Shown piece by piece: positions 24,326-33,102 of a DNA stretch of 35,555 nucleotides (position 1 is its first letter; each line of letters begins with the position of its first letter). The notes beneath the pieces were generated by a model. The model did no database searches. It saw nothing but the letters and a program-made list of their open reading frames with translations, and was not told where the DNA came from. Origin of the DNA: Lachnospiraceae bacterium (GTDB lineage: Bacteria; Bacillota; Clostridia; Lachnospirales; Lachnospiraceae); assembly GCA_024403335.1 (NCBI GenBank), contig JAKSSA010000025.1:1-35555 (forward strand), written 5' to 3'. Position numbers and translations under genes: made by a program.

Positions 24326-25672
24326 ATGGCTTTTGATGGCTTATCTGAAAAACTGCAAAATGTTTTTAAAAAGTTACGCGGAAAAGGACGTTTAACTGAA
24401 GATGATGTTAAAGCATCAATGAAAGAAGTTAAAATGGCACTTTTAGAGGCCGACGTAAACTTTAAGGTTGTAAAAGAATTTGTTAAGGATGTAACTGAGA
24501 GAGCAATTGGTGCAGATGTACTTAACAGCCTTACTCCTGCTCAGATGGTTATTAAAATAGTAAATGAGGAACTTGTTAATTTAATGGGTTCTGAACGTAC
24601 TGAGCTTAAATTATTAAGTGGTAATGAAATAACTGTTATTTTAATGACTGGTCTTCAGGGTGCCGGTAAAACAACAGCTATAGCAAAGCTTGCTTTATAT
24701 TTGAAACAAAAGGGTAAGAAACCAATGCTTTGTGCCTGTGATATTTACAGACCTGCAGCTATTGATCAGTTAAAGGTTAATGGTGAAAAGGTTGGAGTTC
24801 CTGTTTTCGAAATGGGAACAAATCATAAAGCCTGGGATATTGCAAAAGCAGCATACGAGAATGCTAAGAAGAATAATTATAATATTCTTTTGATAGATAC
24901 AGCTGGCCGTCTTCATATTGATGAAGAGCTGATGGAAGAACTTAAAAAGATTAAGGAAACAGTACCTGTTACTAATACTATTCTTACAATAGATTCCATG
25001 ACCGGTCAGGATGCGGTCAATGTAGCGGCAACATTTAATGAACAGCTTAACATTGATGGTGTTATTCTTACAAAACTCGATGGCGATACCAGAGGTGGTG
25101 CTGCGATTTCTGTAAAGAAGATTACGGGACAGCCTATTCTTTTTGCAAGCGTTGGCGAAAAGATGACGGATCTTGAGCCATTCTACCCGGATAGAATGGC
25201 AAGCAGAATACTTGGTATGGGCGATGTACTTACTCTGATTGAAAAAGCTGAGCAGAGTATGGACATGGATAAGGCGAAAGAGCTTGAAAAGAAGCTTAGA
25301 AAAGCCGAGTTTAATTTTGATGATTTTCTTGATCAGATGAATCAGATGAAGAAAATGGGAGGATTAAGTTCTATACTTGGTATGATTCCTGGTATGGGTT
25401 CTAAATTGAAGGGAGTCGAGATTGATGATGATGCATTCAAGTCAATTGAAGCTATTATTCAATCAATGACTAAAGAAGAAAGAGCCAATCCTTCGATTTT
25501 CAATCCAAGCAGAAAAATGAGAGTTGCAAAGGGCGCAGGGGTTGATATAAGCGAAGTTAACCGACTGATAAAGCAGGTGGAGAGCCAAAAGAAGATGATG
25601 AAACAGCTTTCATCTGCAATGGGAGGTAAAAAAGGTATGATGGGAATGCCTAAATTCCCTTTTAAGTTTTGA
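24326..25672 (+). CDS. ffh: Signal recognition particle protein Ffh
   Basis: Ffh binds signal sequences and 4.5S/6S RNA and docks with FtsY. The N domain leads to the G domain with GLQGAGKTT (109-117), [18 protein letters not shown] and [12 protein letters not shown]. The methionine-rich M domain begins near residue 310 and includes the RNA-binding stretch [25 protein letters not shown], then many methionines at the end ([20 protein letters not shown]). It has 448 residues from ATG 24326, which follows AGAGGAG. An in-frame TTG at 24287 lacks a ribosome-binding site and is rejected. The SRP RNA gene is not in the window. Confidence 0.96.
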   Translation: MAFDGLSEKLQNVFKKLRGKGRLTEDDVKASMKEVKMALLEADVNFKVVKEFVKDVTERAIGADVLNSLTPAQMVIKIVNEELVNLMGSERTELKLLSGNEITVILMTGLQGAGKTTAIAKLALYLKQKGKKPMLCACDIYRPAAIDQLKVNGEKVGVPVFEMGTNHKAWDIAKAAYENAKKNNYNILLIDTAGRLHIDEELMEELKKIKETVPVTNTILTIDSMTGQDAVNVAATFNEQLNIDGVILTKLDGDTRGGAAISVKKITGQPILFASVGEKMTDLEPFYPDRMASRILGMGDVLTLIEKAEQSMDMDKAKELEKKLRKAEFNFDDFLDQMNQMKKMGGLSSILGMIPGMGSKLKGVEIDDDAFKSIEAIIQSMTKEERANPSIFNPSRKMRVAKGAGVDISEVNRLIKQVESQKKMMKQLSSAMGGKKGMMGMPKFPFKF

Positions 25673-25734
25673 TATATAATCAAATAAAAGTTGATTTATA
25701 TAAATATACATATATATTTTTGGAGGAAGAAACA

Positions 25735-25977
25735 ATGGCAGTAAAGATCAGATTAAGAAGATTAGGACAGAAGAAGGCTCCTTTTTACAGAATCGTTGTA
25801 GCTGATTCAAGAACACCCAGAAATGGTGCAGCTATCGAAGAAATCGGATACTATGATCCTACAAAGGAACCTACAGTATTAAATGTAAATGTAGAAGCAG
25901 CACAGAAGTGGCTTAAGAATGGTGCTCAGCCTACAGAAACAGTTGCTAAGTTACTCAAGAATGCAGGTGTTAACTAA
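25735..25977 (+). CDS. rpsP: 30S ribosomal protein S16
   Basis: S16 is a small-subunit protein needed for 30S assembly. The sequence [29 protein letters not shown] is the family signature, and the 80 residues are the expected size. ATG 25735 follows TGGAGGAAG; upstream in-frame sequence has no such site. The 62-bp gap after ffh is very AT-rich, with TATAAT at 25675-25680, and may hold a promoter, though no good -35 is visible. rpsP-khpA-rimM-trmD-rplS is a standard order. Confidence 0.97.
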   Translation: MAVKIRLRRLGQKKAPFYRIVVADSRTPRNGAAIEEIGYYDPTKEPTVLNVNVEAAQKWLKNGAQPTETVAKLLKNAGVN

Positions 25978-26001
25978 TTTAGCCCAAGAATAGGAGCAAA
26001 T

Positions 26002-26238
26002 ATGAAAGAATTAGTAAGGGTCATTGCTGAAGCTTTAGTGGATCAGACCGATAAGATCCAGATTCAGGAAGAACAGGCTGATGACACTACGGTTATTAAG
26101 CTTTGTGTAGCACCTGATGAAACCAGTAAGGTTATTGGAAAGAAGGGACGCATTGCAAAGTCAATCAGAACCCTGGTTAGAGCGGCTTCAGCTGAAGATG
26201 TAATGAAGTATAGCGTAGAAATCGTTGATGAGCTATAG
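26002..26238 (+). CDS. khpA: KH-domain RNA-binding protein KhpA (YlqC)
   Basis: KhpA is a small KH-domain RNA-binding protein that in other Firmicutes pairs with KhpB and influences cell division and elongation. The GXXG loop sits in VIGKKGRIAKSIR, inside one full KH fold. It is 78 residues, the usual size. AGGAG precedes the ATG. It lies between rpsP and rimM, the conserved place for this gene, and is followed by a terminator. Confidence 0.93.
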   Translation: MKELVRVIAEALVDQTDKIQIQEEQADDTTVIKLCVAPDETSKVIGKKGRIAKSIRTLVRAASAEDVMKYSVEIVDEL

Positions 26239-26244
26239 ACTTAA

Positions 26245-26280
26245 ACTCCCTTCCGTTATTCGGTAGGGAGTATTTCTTTT
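26245..26280 (+). terminator. Terminator between khpA and rimM
   Basis: ACTCCCT (26245-26251) pairs with AGGGAGT (26265-26271). After a single T-T mismatch the stem continues as CCG/CGG around a short loop. The tail is T-rich (ATTTCTTTT). It starts seven bases after the khpA stop and may only reduce transcription into rimM. Confidence 0.75.
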
Positions 26281-26330
26281 ATTGATAATACATTAAGTTT
26301 GTTTTTTATTTATTGTTTTATTAGGAGAAT

Positions 26331-26843
26331 ATGGAAGATTATTTAAGAGTAGGTGTAATTGCAAATACACATGGAGTCAGAGGTGAGGTAAAAGTTTTTC
26401 CTACAACGGATGACCCTGCAAGATTTAAAAAGCTTAAACAGGCTTTTATAGATATGGGAAAGACAAAAAAGGAAGTAGAAATAAAGAAAGTTTCCTTTTT
26501 TAAGAATATGGTTATTCTGGGCTTTAAAGATATTGATGATATTAATCTTGTTTTACCTTATAAAGGACATGATTTACTTGTAACTAGAGAAAATGCTGTT
26601 CCTTTGGAAGAAGGGGAATTTTTTATCTGCGATATTCTTGAGAGCACATGTTACTTAGAAGATGGTACAGAATATGGTATTTTGACAGATGTATTACAAA
26701 CAGCTGCCAATGATGTATATGTAATCAGGAAGAAAAAAGACGGAAAAGAGATATTGATTCCGGGAATCCCTGACTGTATTCTGGATGTAGATGTTGAAAA
26801 TAAAAAATTAACAGTTAATATTTTAAAAGGTCTTGAGGATTAA
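26331..26843 (+). CDS. rimM: 16S rRNA processing protein RimM
   Basis: RimM helps mature the 30S head domain and binds ribosomal protein S19. The N-terminal RimM domain begins [28 protein letters not shown] and the C-terminal PRC-barrel includes [24 protein letters not shown]. Length is 170 residues, as expected. AGGAG lies directly before the ATG. No clear promoter was found in the 92 bases after khpA; a TTGATA at 26282-26287 has no good -10 partner. It lies two bases before trmD. Confidence 0.95.
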   Translation: MEDYLRVGVIANTHGVRGEVKVFPTTDDPARFKKLKQAFIDMGKTKKEVEIKKVSFFKNMVILGFKDIDDINLVLPYKGHDLLVTRENAVPLEEGEFFICDILESTCYLEDGTEYGILTDVLQTAANDVYVIRKKKDGKEILIPGIPDCILDVDVENKKLTVNILKGLED

Positions 26844-26845
26844 AA

Positions 26846-27598
26846 ATGGATTTTTGTGTATTAACATTATTTCCTGAAATGATAGAAGGTGCTTTGAATT
26901 CAAGTATCTTAAAAAGAGGCAAAGATGCAGGACTAATAGATTTTTCTTTGATTCAGATACGCGATTTTTCTGAAGATAAGCATAAAAAGACAGATGATTA
27001 TCCATATGGTGGAGGAGCAGGAATGGTTATGTTTCCTGATCCTATTGTTAAAAGCATTAATTATGCCAATGAATTGCTTTCAAAGAAAAATAATGGTAAA
27101 AAATCAAGAGTTATTTATCTGACACCTTGGGGAAAGCCATTTAATAATGCAATGGCAGAAGAATTAGCCAAAGAAGTTTCGCTTATTTTTCTTTGCGGAC
27201 ATTATGAGGGCATAGATGAGAGAGCTCTTGAAATGACAGTAACAGACTATGTTTCAATTGGCGATTTTGTTGTAACAGGTGGCGAATTACCTGCTGCTTT
27301 AATGATTGATGCTATTTCCAGATTTGTTCCAGGTGTATTGCATAATGATACATCAGCATATGAAGAAAGTTTTTCGAATGGCTTGCTTGAATATCCTCAA
27401 TATACAAGACCTGAAGTTTACGAAGGAAAAAAAGTCCCGGAAGTTTTATTATCAGGTCATCATGCAAACATTGAGAAATACAGAAGACAGGAATCTTTGC
27501 TTAGAACTTTAAAATATCGTCCGGAGTTATTGGATAGTGCTGCACTTACAAAGAAAGATTTACAGTTTCTTGCAGGATTTGGATGGAATAAAAAGTAA
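26846..27598 (+). CDS. trmD: tRNA (guanine-37-N1)-methyltransferase
   Basis: TrmD methylates G37 of tRNAs next to the anticodon and prevents +1 frameshifting. The deep-trefoil-knot core shows the family motifs DDYPYGGGAGMVMFPDPI, LCGHYEGIDERA and SIGDFVVTGGELPA. Residues LSGHHANIEKYRRQESLLRT near the C-terminus are also typical. It has 250 residues. GAGG, part of the end of rimM, serves as the ribosome-binding site, so the two are coupled. It ends before the rplS promoter. Confidence 0.96.
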   Translation: MDFCVLTLFPEMIEGALNSSILKRGKDAGLIDFSLIQIRDFSEDKHKKTDDYPYGGGAGMVMFPDPIVKSINYANELLSKKNNGKKSRVIYLTPWGKPFNNAMAEELAKEVSLIFLCGHYEGIDERALEMTVTDYVSIGDFVVTGGELPAALMIDAISRFVPGVLHNDTSAYEESFSNGLLEYPQYTRPEVYEGKKVPEVLLSGHHANIEKYRRQESLLRTLKYRPELLDSAALTKKDLQFLAGFGWNKK

Positions 27599-27605
27599 AA
27601 AGTGC

Positions 27606-27634
27606 TTGCATTACTTTACAAGTTGTGATATCAT
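27606..27634 (+). promoter_or_regulatory. Promoter of rplS
   Basis: TTGCAT (27606-27611) and TATCAT (27629-27634) are separated by exactly 17 bases. TGA precedes the -10, making it extended. It gives rplS a promoter of its own, with a leader of about 65 bases. Confidence 0.8.
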
Positions 27635-27640
27635 AGTTAG

Positions 27641-27705
27641 GTTGTTAGACGGATGGTCCGCTGTATCGGAGGGATATAAGAACATTCGGTGATTAGGAGG
27701 ATAAT
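27641..27705 (+). promoter_or_regulatory. Possible L19 leader RNA
   Basis: The leader between the rplS promoter and start codon can fold. CGGA (27650-27653) can pair with TCCG (27657-27660), and the same TCCG can instead pair with CGGA (27667-27670), giving two mutually exclusive short hairpins before TAGGAGG. An L19 autoregulatory leader is known upstream of rplS in Firmicutes. I cannot confirm a match to that family by eye, so this is by position only. Confidence 0.35.
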
Positions 27706-28053
27706 ATGAACGACATTATCAAGAGCATCGAAGATGCACAGCTCAAGGAAAATGTTACCGAGTTTAACGTAGGTGATACAATCCGCGTTTTTGCTAAGGT
27801 AAAAGAAGGAACTCGTGAGAGAACACAGGTTTATGAAGGAACAGTTCTCAAGAGACAGAATGGCGGTATTAAGGAAACCTTCACAGTTAGAAAGATTTCT
27901 AATGGTGTAGGTGTAGAAAAGACTTGGCCGTTACATTCCCCAATCATCGAGAAAATCGAGGTTGTTCGTTATGGTAAGGTTCGCCGCGCGAAGTTATTCT
28001 ATCTTCGTGAAAGAACTGGTAAGCGTGCTAAAGTTAAGGAAGCTATTCGTTAA
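27706..28053 (+). CDS. rplS: 50S ribosomal protein L19
   Basis: L19 lies at the interface between the two ribosomal subunits. The sequence [33 protein letters not shown], and the ending [25 protein letters not shown], are typical. It has 115 residues. AGGAGG lies directly upstream of the ATG. It has its own promoter and a strong terminator, so it can be expressed independently of trmD, as expected for an abundant ribosomal protein. Confidence 0.97.
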   Translation: MNDIIKSIEDAQLKENVTEFNVGDTIRVFAKVKEGTRERTQVYEGTVLKRQNGGIKETFTVRKISNGVGVEKTWPLHSPIIEKIEVVRYGKVRRAKLFYLRERTGKRAKVKEAIR

Positions 28054-28070
28054 TCATGTACGATTTGAAG

Positions 28071-28096
28071 AGGGGAGTTTAAAGACTCCCTTTTTT
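28071..28096 (+). terminator. Terminator after rplS
   Basis: AGGGGAGT (28071-28078) pairs with ACTCCCTT (28085-28092), with one G-U pair and a six-base loop, within a run of six T residues (28091-28096). Confidence 0.92.
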
Positions 28097-28139
28097 ATTT
28101 TTGTGTTTTATACGGACTATTTCATTTTTTACTAATTTA

Positions 28140-28148
28140 TGTTAAAAT
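28140..28148 (+). promoter_or_regulatory. Extended -10 promoter of ylqH
   Basis: TGT followed by TAAAAT (28143-28148) makes an extended -10; the -35 region (28120-28125) is poor. Transcription would begin near 28155, only about four bases before the ylqH ATG, so the message may be leaderless. Confidence 0.5.
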
Positions 28149-28158
28149 ATATTTAACT

Positions 28159-28437
28159 ATGCCTAAAGATTCTTTTAATAACGAAAGCAAAAAAGCTGCA
28201 GCTTTGTCTTATGATAATAAGGACAAGGCTCCTTTGATTGTGGCTTCTGGAGAAGGCTATATTGCAGATAAAATTTTAGAAACAGCAAAGGAAAATAATG
28301 TGCCTGTTTTTAAAGATGCAAAACTTGCAGATACTTTAACCAAGCTTGATATAGGAACTGAAATACCTCCTGAACTTTATGAAGTTGTAGCTAAGATTCT
28401 TGTTTTCGTTGACAAGACTGAAAGTAAATACAGGTAG
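28159..28437 (+). CDS. FlhB C-terminal-domain-like protein YlqH
   Basis: This small protein resembles the cytoplasmic C-terminal part of FlhB/EscU, the export switch of flagella and type III secretion, without the membrane domain. The segment KAAALSYDNKDKAPLIVASGEGYIADKI, and LTKLDIGTEIPPELYEVVAKILVFV near the end, match the family. The self-cleavage motif NPTH is absent. It is 92 residues, matching Bacillus YlqH, which lies in the same ylqF-rnhB neighbourhood. No ribosome-binding site precedes the ATG, and the promoter lies just upstream, so it may be read from a leaderless message. Its function is not known. yraN starts one base after its stop. Confidence 0.8.
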   Translation: MPKDSFNNESKKAAALSYDNKDKAPLIVASGEGYIADKILETAKENNVPVFKDAKLADTLTKLDIGTEIPPELYEVVAKILVFVDKTESKYR

Positions 28438-28438
28438 A

Positions 28439-28828
28439 ATGCAAGGCAGAAAAGAATCTATTGATAAAAAATCCGAAAACAAAAGAACAGTAGGAAAAGA
28501 ATACGAAGATATAAGTACTAAGTATTTACAGGATAACGGACTTGTTATTATCGAACGTAATTTTTATACAAAGTTTGGGGAGATTGATATAATTGCAAGA
28601 GATAATAAAACAATAGTTTTTGTGGAAGTAAAATACAGAAAACAAGAGTGCAATTATCAAGCATTGGAAGCTGTAACACCCATTAAAATGAAAAGAATTA
28701 CTAAAAGCGCATATGCTTATATAATGTTTAAGAAGCTTCCAATGAATGGTTTTTATCGTTTTGACTGTATAGGAATAACCGGAAAAGAAATAATATGGAT
28801 AAAAAATGCATTTAATGCAACAAGGTGA
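28439..28828 (+). CDS. yraN: YraN family (UPF0102) endonuclease-like protein
   Basis: This is a small protein with a predicted nuclease fold related to Holliday-junction resolvases; its cellular role is not settled. The motif GEIDIIARDNKTIVFVEVKYR holds the conserved acidic and lysine residues of the E-x-D...E-x-K type. It has 129 residues from ATG 28439. A TTG at 28400 in frame would overlap ylqH for 38 bases and has no family support. The start lies one base past the ylqH stop, so the genes are probably translated together; the upstream AGGT is only a weak ribosome-binding site. Confidence 0.85.
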   Translation: MQGRKESIDKKSENKRTVGKEYEDISTKYLQDNGLVIIERNFYTKFGEIDIIARDNKTIVFVEVKYRKQECNYQALEAVTPIKMKRITKSAYAYIMFKKLPMNGFYRFDCIGITGKEIIWIKNAFNATR

Positions 28829-28833
28829 GAAGA

Positions 28834-29718
28834 ATGGTATATCAATGGTATCCCGGACACATGTCCAAAGCTAAAAGAGAAATGCAGAATGAGTTAAAGC
28901 TTGTTGACCTCGTTATTGAACTTGTTGATGCGAGAGCTCCTTTTAGTTCAAAAAATCCTGATATTGATTATCTTGCTAAAGATAAGAAGAGAATTATTAT
29001 AATGAATAAAGCTGATTTGGCTGATGATGTTGTTACTAATCAGTTCAAAAGATATTATGAAAATAAAGGATTTGCAGTATTAATATCTGATGCAAGAAAT
29101 AAAGCAAAGATTAAAGGTCTTGATAAGCTTATTCAGGAAGTAATGAAGGAAAAAATTGAAAAAGACAGAAAAAAAGGTATATTAAACAAACCTGTAAGAG
29201 CAATGATTGCAGGTATACCTAATGTTGGAAAATCAACTTTTATCAATACCTATTTTGGCAAAGCAAGTGCAAAAACCGGAAATAAACCTGGTGTAACAAC
29301 TTCTAAGCAGTGGATCAGGCTTGGACAGGGTGTTGAATTACTTGATACTCCGGGACTTCTTTGGCCGAAATTTGAAAACCAGATAATTGGTTTAAGAATT
29401 GCTTTGATAGGTTCAATCAACGAAAACATACTTGATGAACGAGAGATGGCATGCAAGCTTATAGAATTTTTAAAAGCCAATTATAAAGGTCTTATAGAAA
29501 ATAAATATGGTATTGCTGAAAGTGATGAGGAAGCGCATATTATTTTAGAAAAGATCGCTGACAAAAAGGCTTGCAGAAAGAAAGGCAATGAGCTTGATCT
29601 TGACAGAATGTCAAAGCAGCTTCTTGATGATTACAGGGCAGGAAAAATAGGCAAAATTACATTAGACAGAGTTTTGGAGGAATTCCCTGATGACGAAAGA
29701 AGAAAAGCTGAAAGCTGA
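28834..29718 (+). CDS. rbgA: Ribosome biogenesis GTPase RbgA (YlqF)
   Basis: RbgA is a GTPase for late 50S subunit assembly. It is a circularly permuted GTPase: the order is NKAD (58-61, G4), then GIPNVGKST (127-135, P-loop), then a G2 TT (155-156) and DTPG (171-174, G3). The N-terminus VYQWYPGHMSKAKREM is the family signature. The C-terminal helical part is about 100 residues. It has 294 residues from ATG 28834, preceded by AAGGTGAG; a GTG at 28825 in frame lies inside that ribosome-binding site. It overlaps rnhB by 29 bases. Confidence 0.94.
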   Translation: MVYQWYPGHMSKAKREMQNELKLVDLVIELVDARAPFSSKNPDIDYLAKDKKRIIIMNKADLADDVVTNQFKRYYENKGFAVLISDARNKAKIKGLDKLIQEVMKEKIEKDRKKGILNKPVRAMIAGIPNVGKSTFINTYFGKASAKTGNKPGVTTSKQWIRLGQGVELLDTPGLLWPKFENQIIGLRIALIGSINENILDEREMACKLIEFLKANYKGLIENKYGIAESDEEAHIILEKIADKKACRKKGNELDLDRMSKQLLDDYRAGKIGKITLDRVLEEFPDDERRKAES

Positions 29719-30325
29719 AATTGAGCGAACAGAACTTATGTACATGTATGAAGATTCCTGTACTGAGGAATATGTGGCAGGAATTGATGAGGTTGGCAGA
29801 GGACCGTTTTTTGGCCCGGTTGTTGCATGTGCAGTTATTTTACCTAAGGATGAAAGAATTTTATATTTAAATGATTCCAAAAAGCTTTCAGAGAAAAAAC
29901 GCGAAGAATTATATTCTGTGATAATGGAAAAGGCTTTGGCTGTTGGGATTGGGGTAGTTTCTGAAAAGGTAATCGATGAAATTAACATACTTCAGGCAAC
30001 CTACGAAGCTATGAGGAATGCAGTGGCATCGTTATCTATAAAACCTTTAGTCACTTTAAATGATGCGGTTATAATACCTGATTTAGGAGAAGATATTAAA
30101 CAGGTAAAAATTATAAAAGGTGATGCAAAGTCTGCTTCAATAGCTGCTGCAAGCATAGTAGCAAAAGTAACCAGAGACCATATGATAAGTGAGATGTCTT
30201 TGCAATATCCGGAATATGATCTTGCCAATAATAAAGGCTATGGGACAAAGAAGCATATAGAGGCTTTGAAAAAATATGGACCGACAGAACATCACAGGAT
30301 GAGCTTTATCAAGAAATTTATATAA
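29690..30325 (+). CDS. rnhB: Ribonuclease HII
   Basis: RNase HII removes ribonucleotides and RNA from RNA-DNA hybrids, including misincorporated single ribonucleotides. The catalytic motif GIDEVGRGPFFGPVV gives D33 and E34. NDAVIIP corresponds to the third conserved acidic site, and SIAAASIVAKVTRDHMI is also diagnostic. It has 211 residues. TTGGAGG at about 29675 sets the start nine bases downstream, inside rbgA, overlapping it by 29 bases. The stop overlaps the next start by one base (TAATG). Confidence 0.95.
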   Translation: MTKEEKLKAEIERTELMYMYEDSCTEEYVAGIDEVGRGPFFGPVVACAVILPKDERILYLNDSKKLSEKKREELYSVIMEKALAVGIGVVSEKVIDEINILQATYEAMRNAVASLSIKPLVTLNDAVIIPDLGEDIKQVKIIKGDAKSASIAAASIVAKVTRDHMISEMSLQYPEYDLANNKGYGTKKHIEALKKYGPTEHHRMSFIKKFI

Positions 30326-31728
30326 TGTTTAATTTTTTTAAGAAAAAAACAACAGAATATATAGATACAAAGGATTTTAAAGAAATAACCGGTGTTAAAA
30401 GCGGTTCAATTGCTGACCAGTTAAAAATAAAGCCCGGCTATTTTTTATGTGAGATTAATGGTCAGATAATAAAAGATGTTATAGATTACAGATTTTACTG
30501 TAAGTCAGAGCAGCTTACAGTATTATTTATGGATTTGAAAAAGCGTCTTTTTGAAATTGAGATAATAAAAGACGAAGATGAAGATCTTGGTATAGCATTT
30601 AAAGAAGATTTGATGGACTGTTACAGAAGCTGTCGCAACAAATGTATCTTTTGCTTTATTGACCAGCTTCCTAAAGGAATGCGAGATACCTTATATTTCA
30701 AAGACGATGATTCCAGAATGTCTTTTTTGCAGGGAAATTATATAACTTTAACTAATTTGTCAGACGCAGATGCAAAACGTATAGTTGATTATAAATTATC
30801 TCCTGTTAATATTTCAATTCATACAATGAATCCTGAATTAAGAAAGAAAATGCTCAATAACAGATTTGCAGGTGAATCGTTAAGATTTGTTAAGTACTTT
30901 GCTGAAAATGGTATCAGAATTAATGGACAGATTGTTTTATGTAAAGGAATAAATGATGGCGATGAACTTGAATACTCTTTACAGGAATTATTAAAATATG
31001 GGGACTCCCTTGAAAGTGTTTCAATTGTTCCATCAGGACTTACAAAACACAGAGAAGGATTATATCAGCTTGAACCATTTGGTGAAGAGGATGCTAAAAA
31101 GGTAATTAAACAGATTCTTTTATGGCAGGAAATGTTTTTATATAATTATAAAAGAAGAATTGTTTATCCAAGTGATGAATTTTATTTGTTAGCTAATTTG
31201 CCTTTACCGGATGAGGACTCTTATGATGGTTATCCACAGCTTGAAAATGGAGTGGGTGTTTTAAGAAACATGATTGAGGAGGTTAAACTTGCGCTTCCTC
31301 TATTTGAGGGAGACAACAAGGAAAGAGATGTAGCTATTGCCACAGGTTATGCGGCATATGATACAATTTGTATGCTTTCGGAGCTTGTAAAAGAGAAATA
31401 TCCTAAGATGAATGTGGATATTTATAAAATTCATAATGACTTTTTTGGAGAGCATATTACAGTTGCAGGTTTAATAACTGGCCAGGATTTAAAAGCTCAG
31501 ATAGGAGACAAGGTTAAGGGAAGAACATTATTGCTGACTGAAACCATGTTTAGGGATTGTGAAGATTCTTTTGCAGATAATTCAATAATGATTATGCATG
31601 AAGACAGAGTTTTGCTTGATGACATTTCCCTTTATGAGCTTGAAAAAGCTTTACAAACAAAGGCTTTAATTGTAAAATCAGATGGATATGCTTTTGTTGA
31701 AGCATTAGTAAATTATAGTAATTATTAA
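30325..31728 (+). CDS. DUF512 radical-SAM-like Fe-S protein
   Basis: This is a DUF512-family protein with an N-terminal PDZ-like region (EITGVKSGSIADQLKIKPGYFLCEINGQ), a central radical-SAM-like core and a C-terminal DUF512 domain. The cysteines C99, C103, C107 and C110 (CYRSCRNKCIFC) give the C-x3-C-x2-C cluster pattern. ATGYAAYDTICML and KGRTLLLTETMFRDCEDSFADNS are characteristic of the C-terminal part. The reaction is unknown. It has 467 residues. Its ATG overlaps the rnhB stop by one base and has no strong ribosome-binding site, so translation is probably coupled. It lies just before der, a common arrangement. Confidence 0.85.
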   Translation: MFNFFKKKTTEYIDTKDFKEITGVKSGSIADQLKIKPGYFLCEINGQIIKDVIDYRFYCKSEQLTVLFMDLKKRLFEIEIIKDEDEDLGIAFKEDLMDCYRSCRNKCIFCFIDQLPKGMRDTLYFKDDDSRMSFLQGNYITLTNLSDADAKRIVDYKLSPVNISIHTMNPELRKKMLNNRFAGESLRFVKYFAENGIRINGQIVLCKGINDGDELEYSLQELLKYGDSLESVSIVPSGLTKHREGLYQLEPFGEEDAKKVIKQILLWQEMFLYNYKRRIVYPSDEFYLLANLPLPDEDSYDGYPQLENGVGVLRNMIEEVKLALPLFEGDNKERDVAIATGYAAYDTICMLSELVKEKYPKMNVDIYKIHNDFFGEHITVAGLITGQDLKAQIGDKVKGRTLLLTETMFRDCEDSFADNSIMIMHEDRVLLDDISLYELEKALQTKALIVKSDGYAFVEALVNYSNY

Positions 31729-31747
31729 CGATTTGAGTGGTGATAAT

Positions 31748-33076
31748 ATGGGTAAAAAAGTAGTTGCAATTGTCGGAAGACCCAATGTTGGTAAATCTTC
31801 ACTTTTCAATTCACTTGTTGGTGAGAGAATATCAATTGTACAGGATACTCCCGGTGTTACAAGAGACAGAATATATGGTGATGTAACTTGGCTTAATTCC
31901 AAGTTTACTTTGATTGATACAGGTGGTATCGAACCTAAAAGTGACGATAAAATGCTTGTTTATATGCGTGAACAGGCAATGATAGCAATAGATACAGCCG
32001 ATGTTATAATCTTCGTTACAGATGTAAGAGAAGGTTTAGTGGATGCAGACCATGAAGTTGCAGATTTATTAAGAAGAAGTGGAAAAGATATAGTACTTTG
32101 TGTCAACAAAGTGGATTCTTTTGAAAAATTCTTAAATGCAACATATGAATTTTATAATCTTGGAATTGGTGACCCAATTCCTGTTTCTGCTGCAAATAAT
32201 TTAGGCTTTGGCGATCTTTTAGATGAGGTTGTTAAATATTTTGATGAAGAGTCGCCTGAAGAAGAAGATAATGAGCTTCCAAGAATTGCAATTGTTGGAA
32301 AACCTAATGTAGGAAAATCAAGTATTATAAACAGACTTTTAGGTGAAAACAGAGTAATTGTTAGTGATGTGGCAGGTACTACAAGAGATGCTATTGATAC
32401 AATTGTAAGAAACGGTGAAAAAGAATATGTTTTTGTAGATACTGCAGGACTTAGAAGACATGCTAAGATTAAAGAAGATATAGAACGTTACAGCATTATC
32501 AGAACAGTTACTTCAGTTGAAAAAGCAGATATTGTAATTGTAGTTATTGATGCATCAGAAGGTATTACAGAGCAGGATGCAAAAATTGCAGGTATTGCGC
32601 ATGATGCCGGAAAAGGAATTATTATTGCGGTTAATAAATGGGATGCCATTGAGAAAAATGATAAGACCATCTATGAGCATCAGGATAAAATAAGAGAAGT
32701 TCTTTCTTTTATAAGATATGCAGATATTATTTTTATTTCTGCAAAAACAGGTCAGAGAATGCAGAACATATTCACTGCAATAGAAGAAGTAATTGATAGT
32801 CAGAACAGAAGAATTCAGACAGGTGTTCTTAACCAGATTATTACAGAAGCTGTAGCTTTGCAGGCTCCTCCTACTGATAAAGGTAAGAGACTTAAGATAT
32901 TCTATGCAACACAGGTTAATGTAAAGCCGCCTACCTTTGTGGTTTTTGTAAACGACAAGGAATTGATGCATTTTTCATATGTTCGCTATCTTGAGAATAA
33001 ACTAAGAGAAGTTTTTCTTTTCAAAGGTACTTCACTTAAATTTATTATCAGAGAACGTGAACAGGATGAAAAATAG
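31748..33076 (+). CDS. der: Ribosome biogenesis GTPase Der (EngA)
   Basis: Der is an essential double GTPase for 50S assembly. The first GTPase domain has GRPNVGKSS (residues 10-18), VTRDR and DTGG. The second, from about residue 178, has GKPNVGKSS, TTRDAID, DTAGLRR and NKWDAIE. A KH-like C-terminal domain follows (PPTFVVFVNDKELMHFSYVRYLENKLRE). It has 442 residues, the normal length. ATG 31748 follows GGTGAT; a TTG at 31733 in frame is less likely. It lies 19 bases after the DUF512 gene and 26 before plsY. Confidence 0.96.
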   Translation: MGKKVVAIVGRPNVGKSSLFNSLVGERISIVQDTPGVTRDRIYGDVTWLNSKFTLIDTGGIEPKSDDKMLVYMREQAMIAIDTADVIIFVTDVREGLVDADHEVADLLRRSGKDIVLCVNKVDSFEKFLNATYEFYNLGIGDPIPVSAANNLGFGDLLDEVVKYFDEESPEEEDNELPRIAIVGKPNVGKSSIINRLLGENRVIVSDVAGTTRDAIDTIVRNGEKEYVFVDTAGLRRHAKIKEDIERYSIIRTVTSVEKADIVIVVIDASEGITEQDAKIAGIAHDAGKGIIIAVNKWDAIEKNDKTIYEHQDKIREVLSFIRYADIIFISAKTGQRMQNIFTAIEEVIDSQNRRIQTGVLNQIITEAVALQAPPTDKGKRLKIFYATQVNVKPPTFVVFVNDKELMHFSYVRYLENKLREVFLFKGTSLKFIIREREQDEK

Positions 33077-33102
33077 TCTGTGCATATTTATAGGAGATTA
33101 AA

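Noticed and set aside
25675-25718. Possible promoter before rpsP (TATAAT at 25675-25680)
   Set aside because: No acceptable -35 lies at the right distance, and the whole stretch is AT-rich, so the hexamer may be chance.
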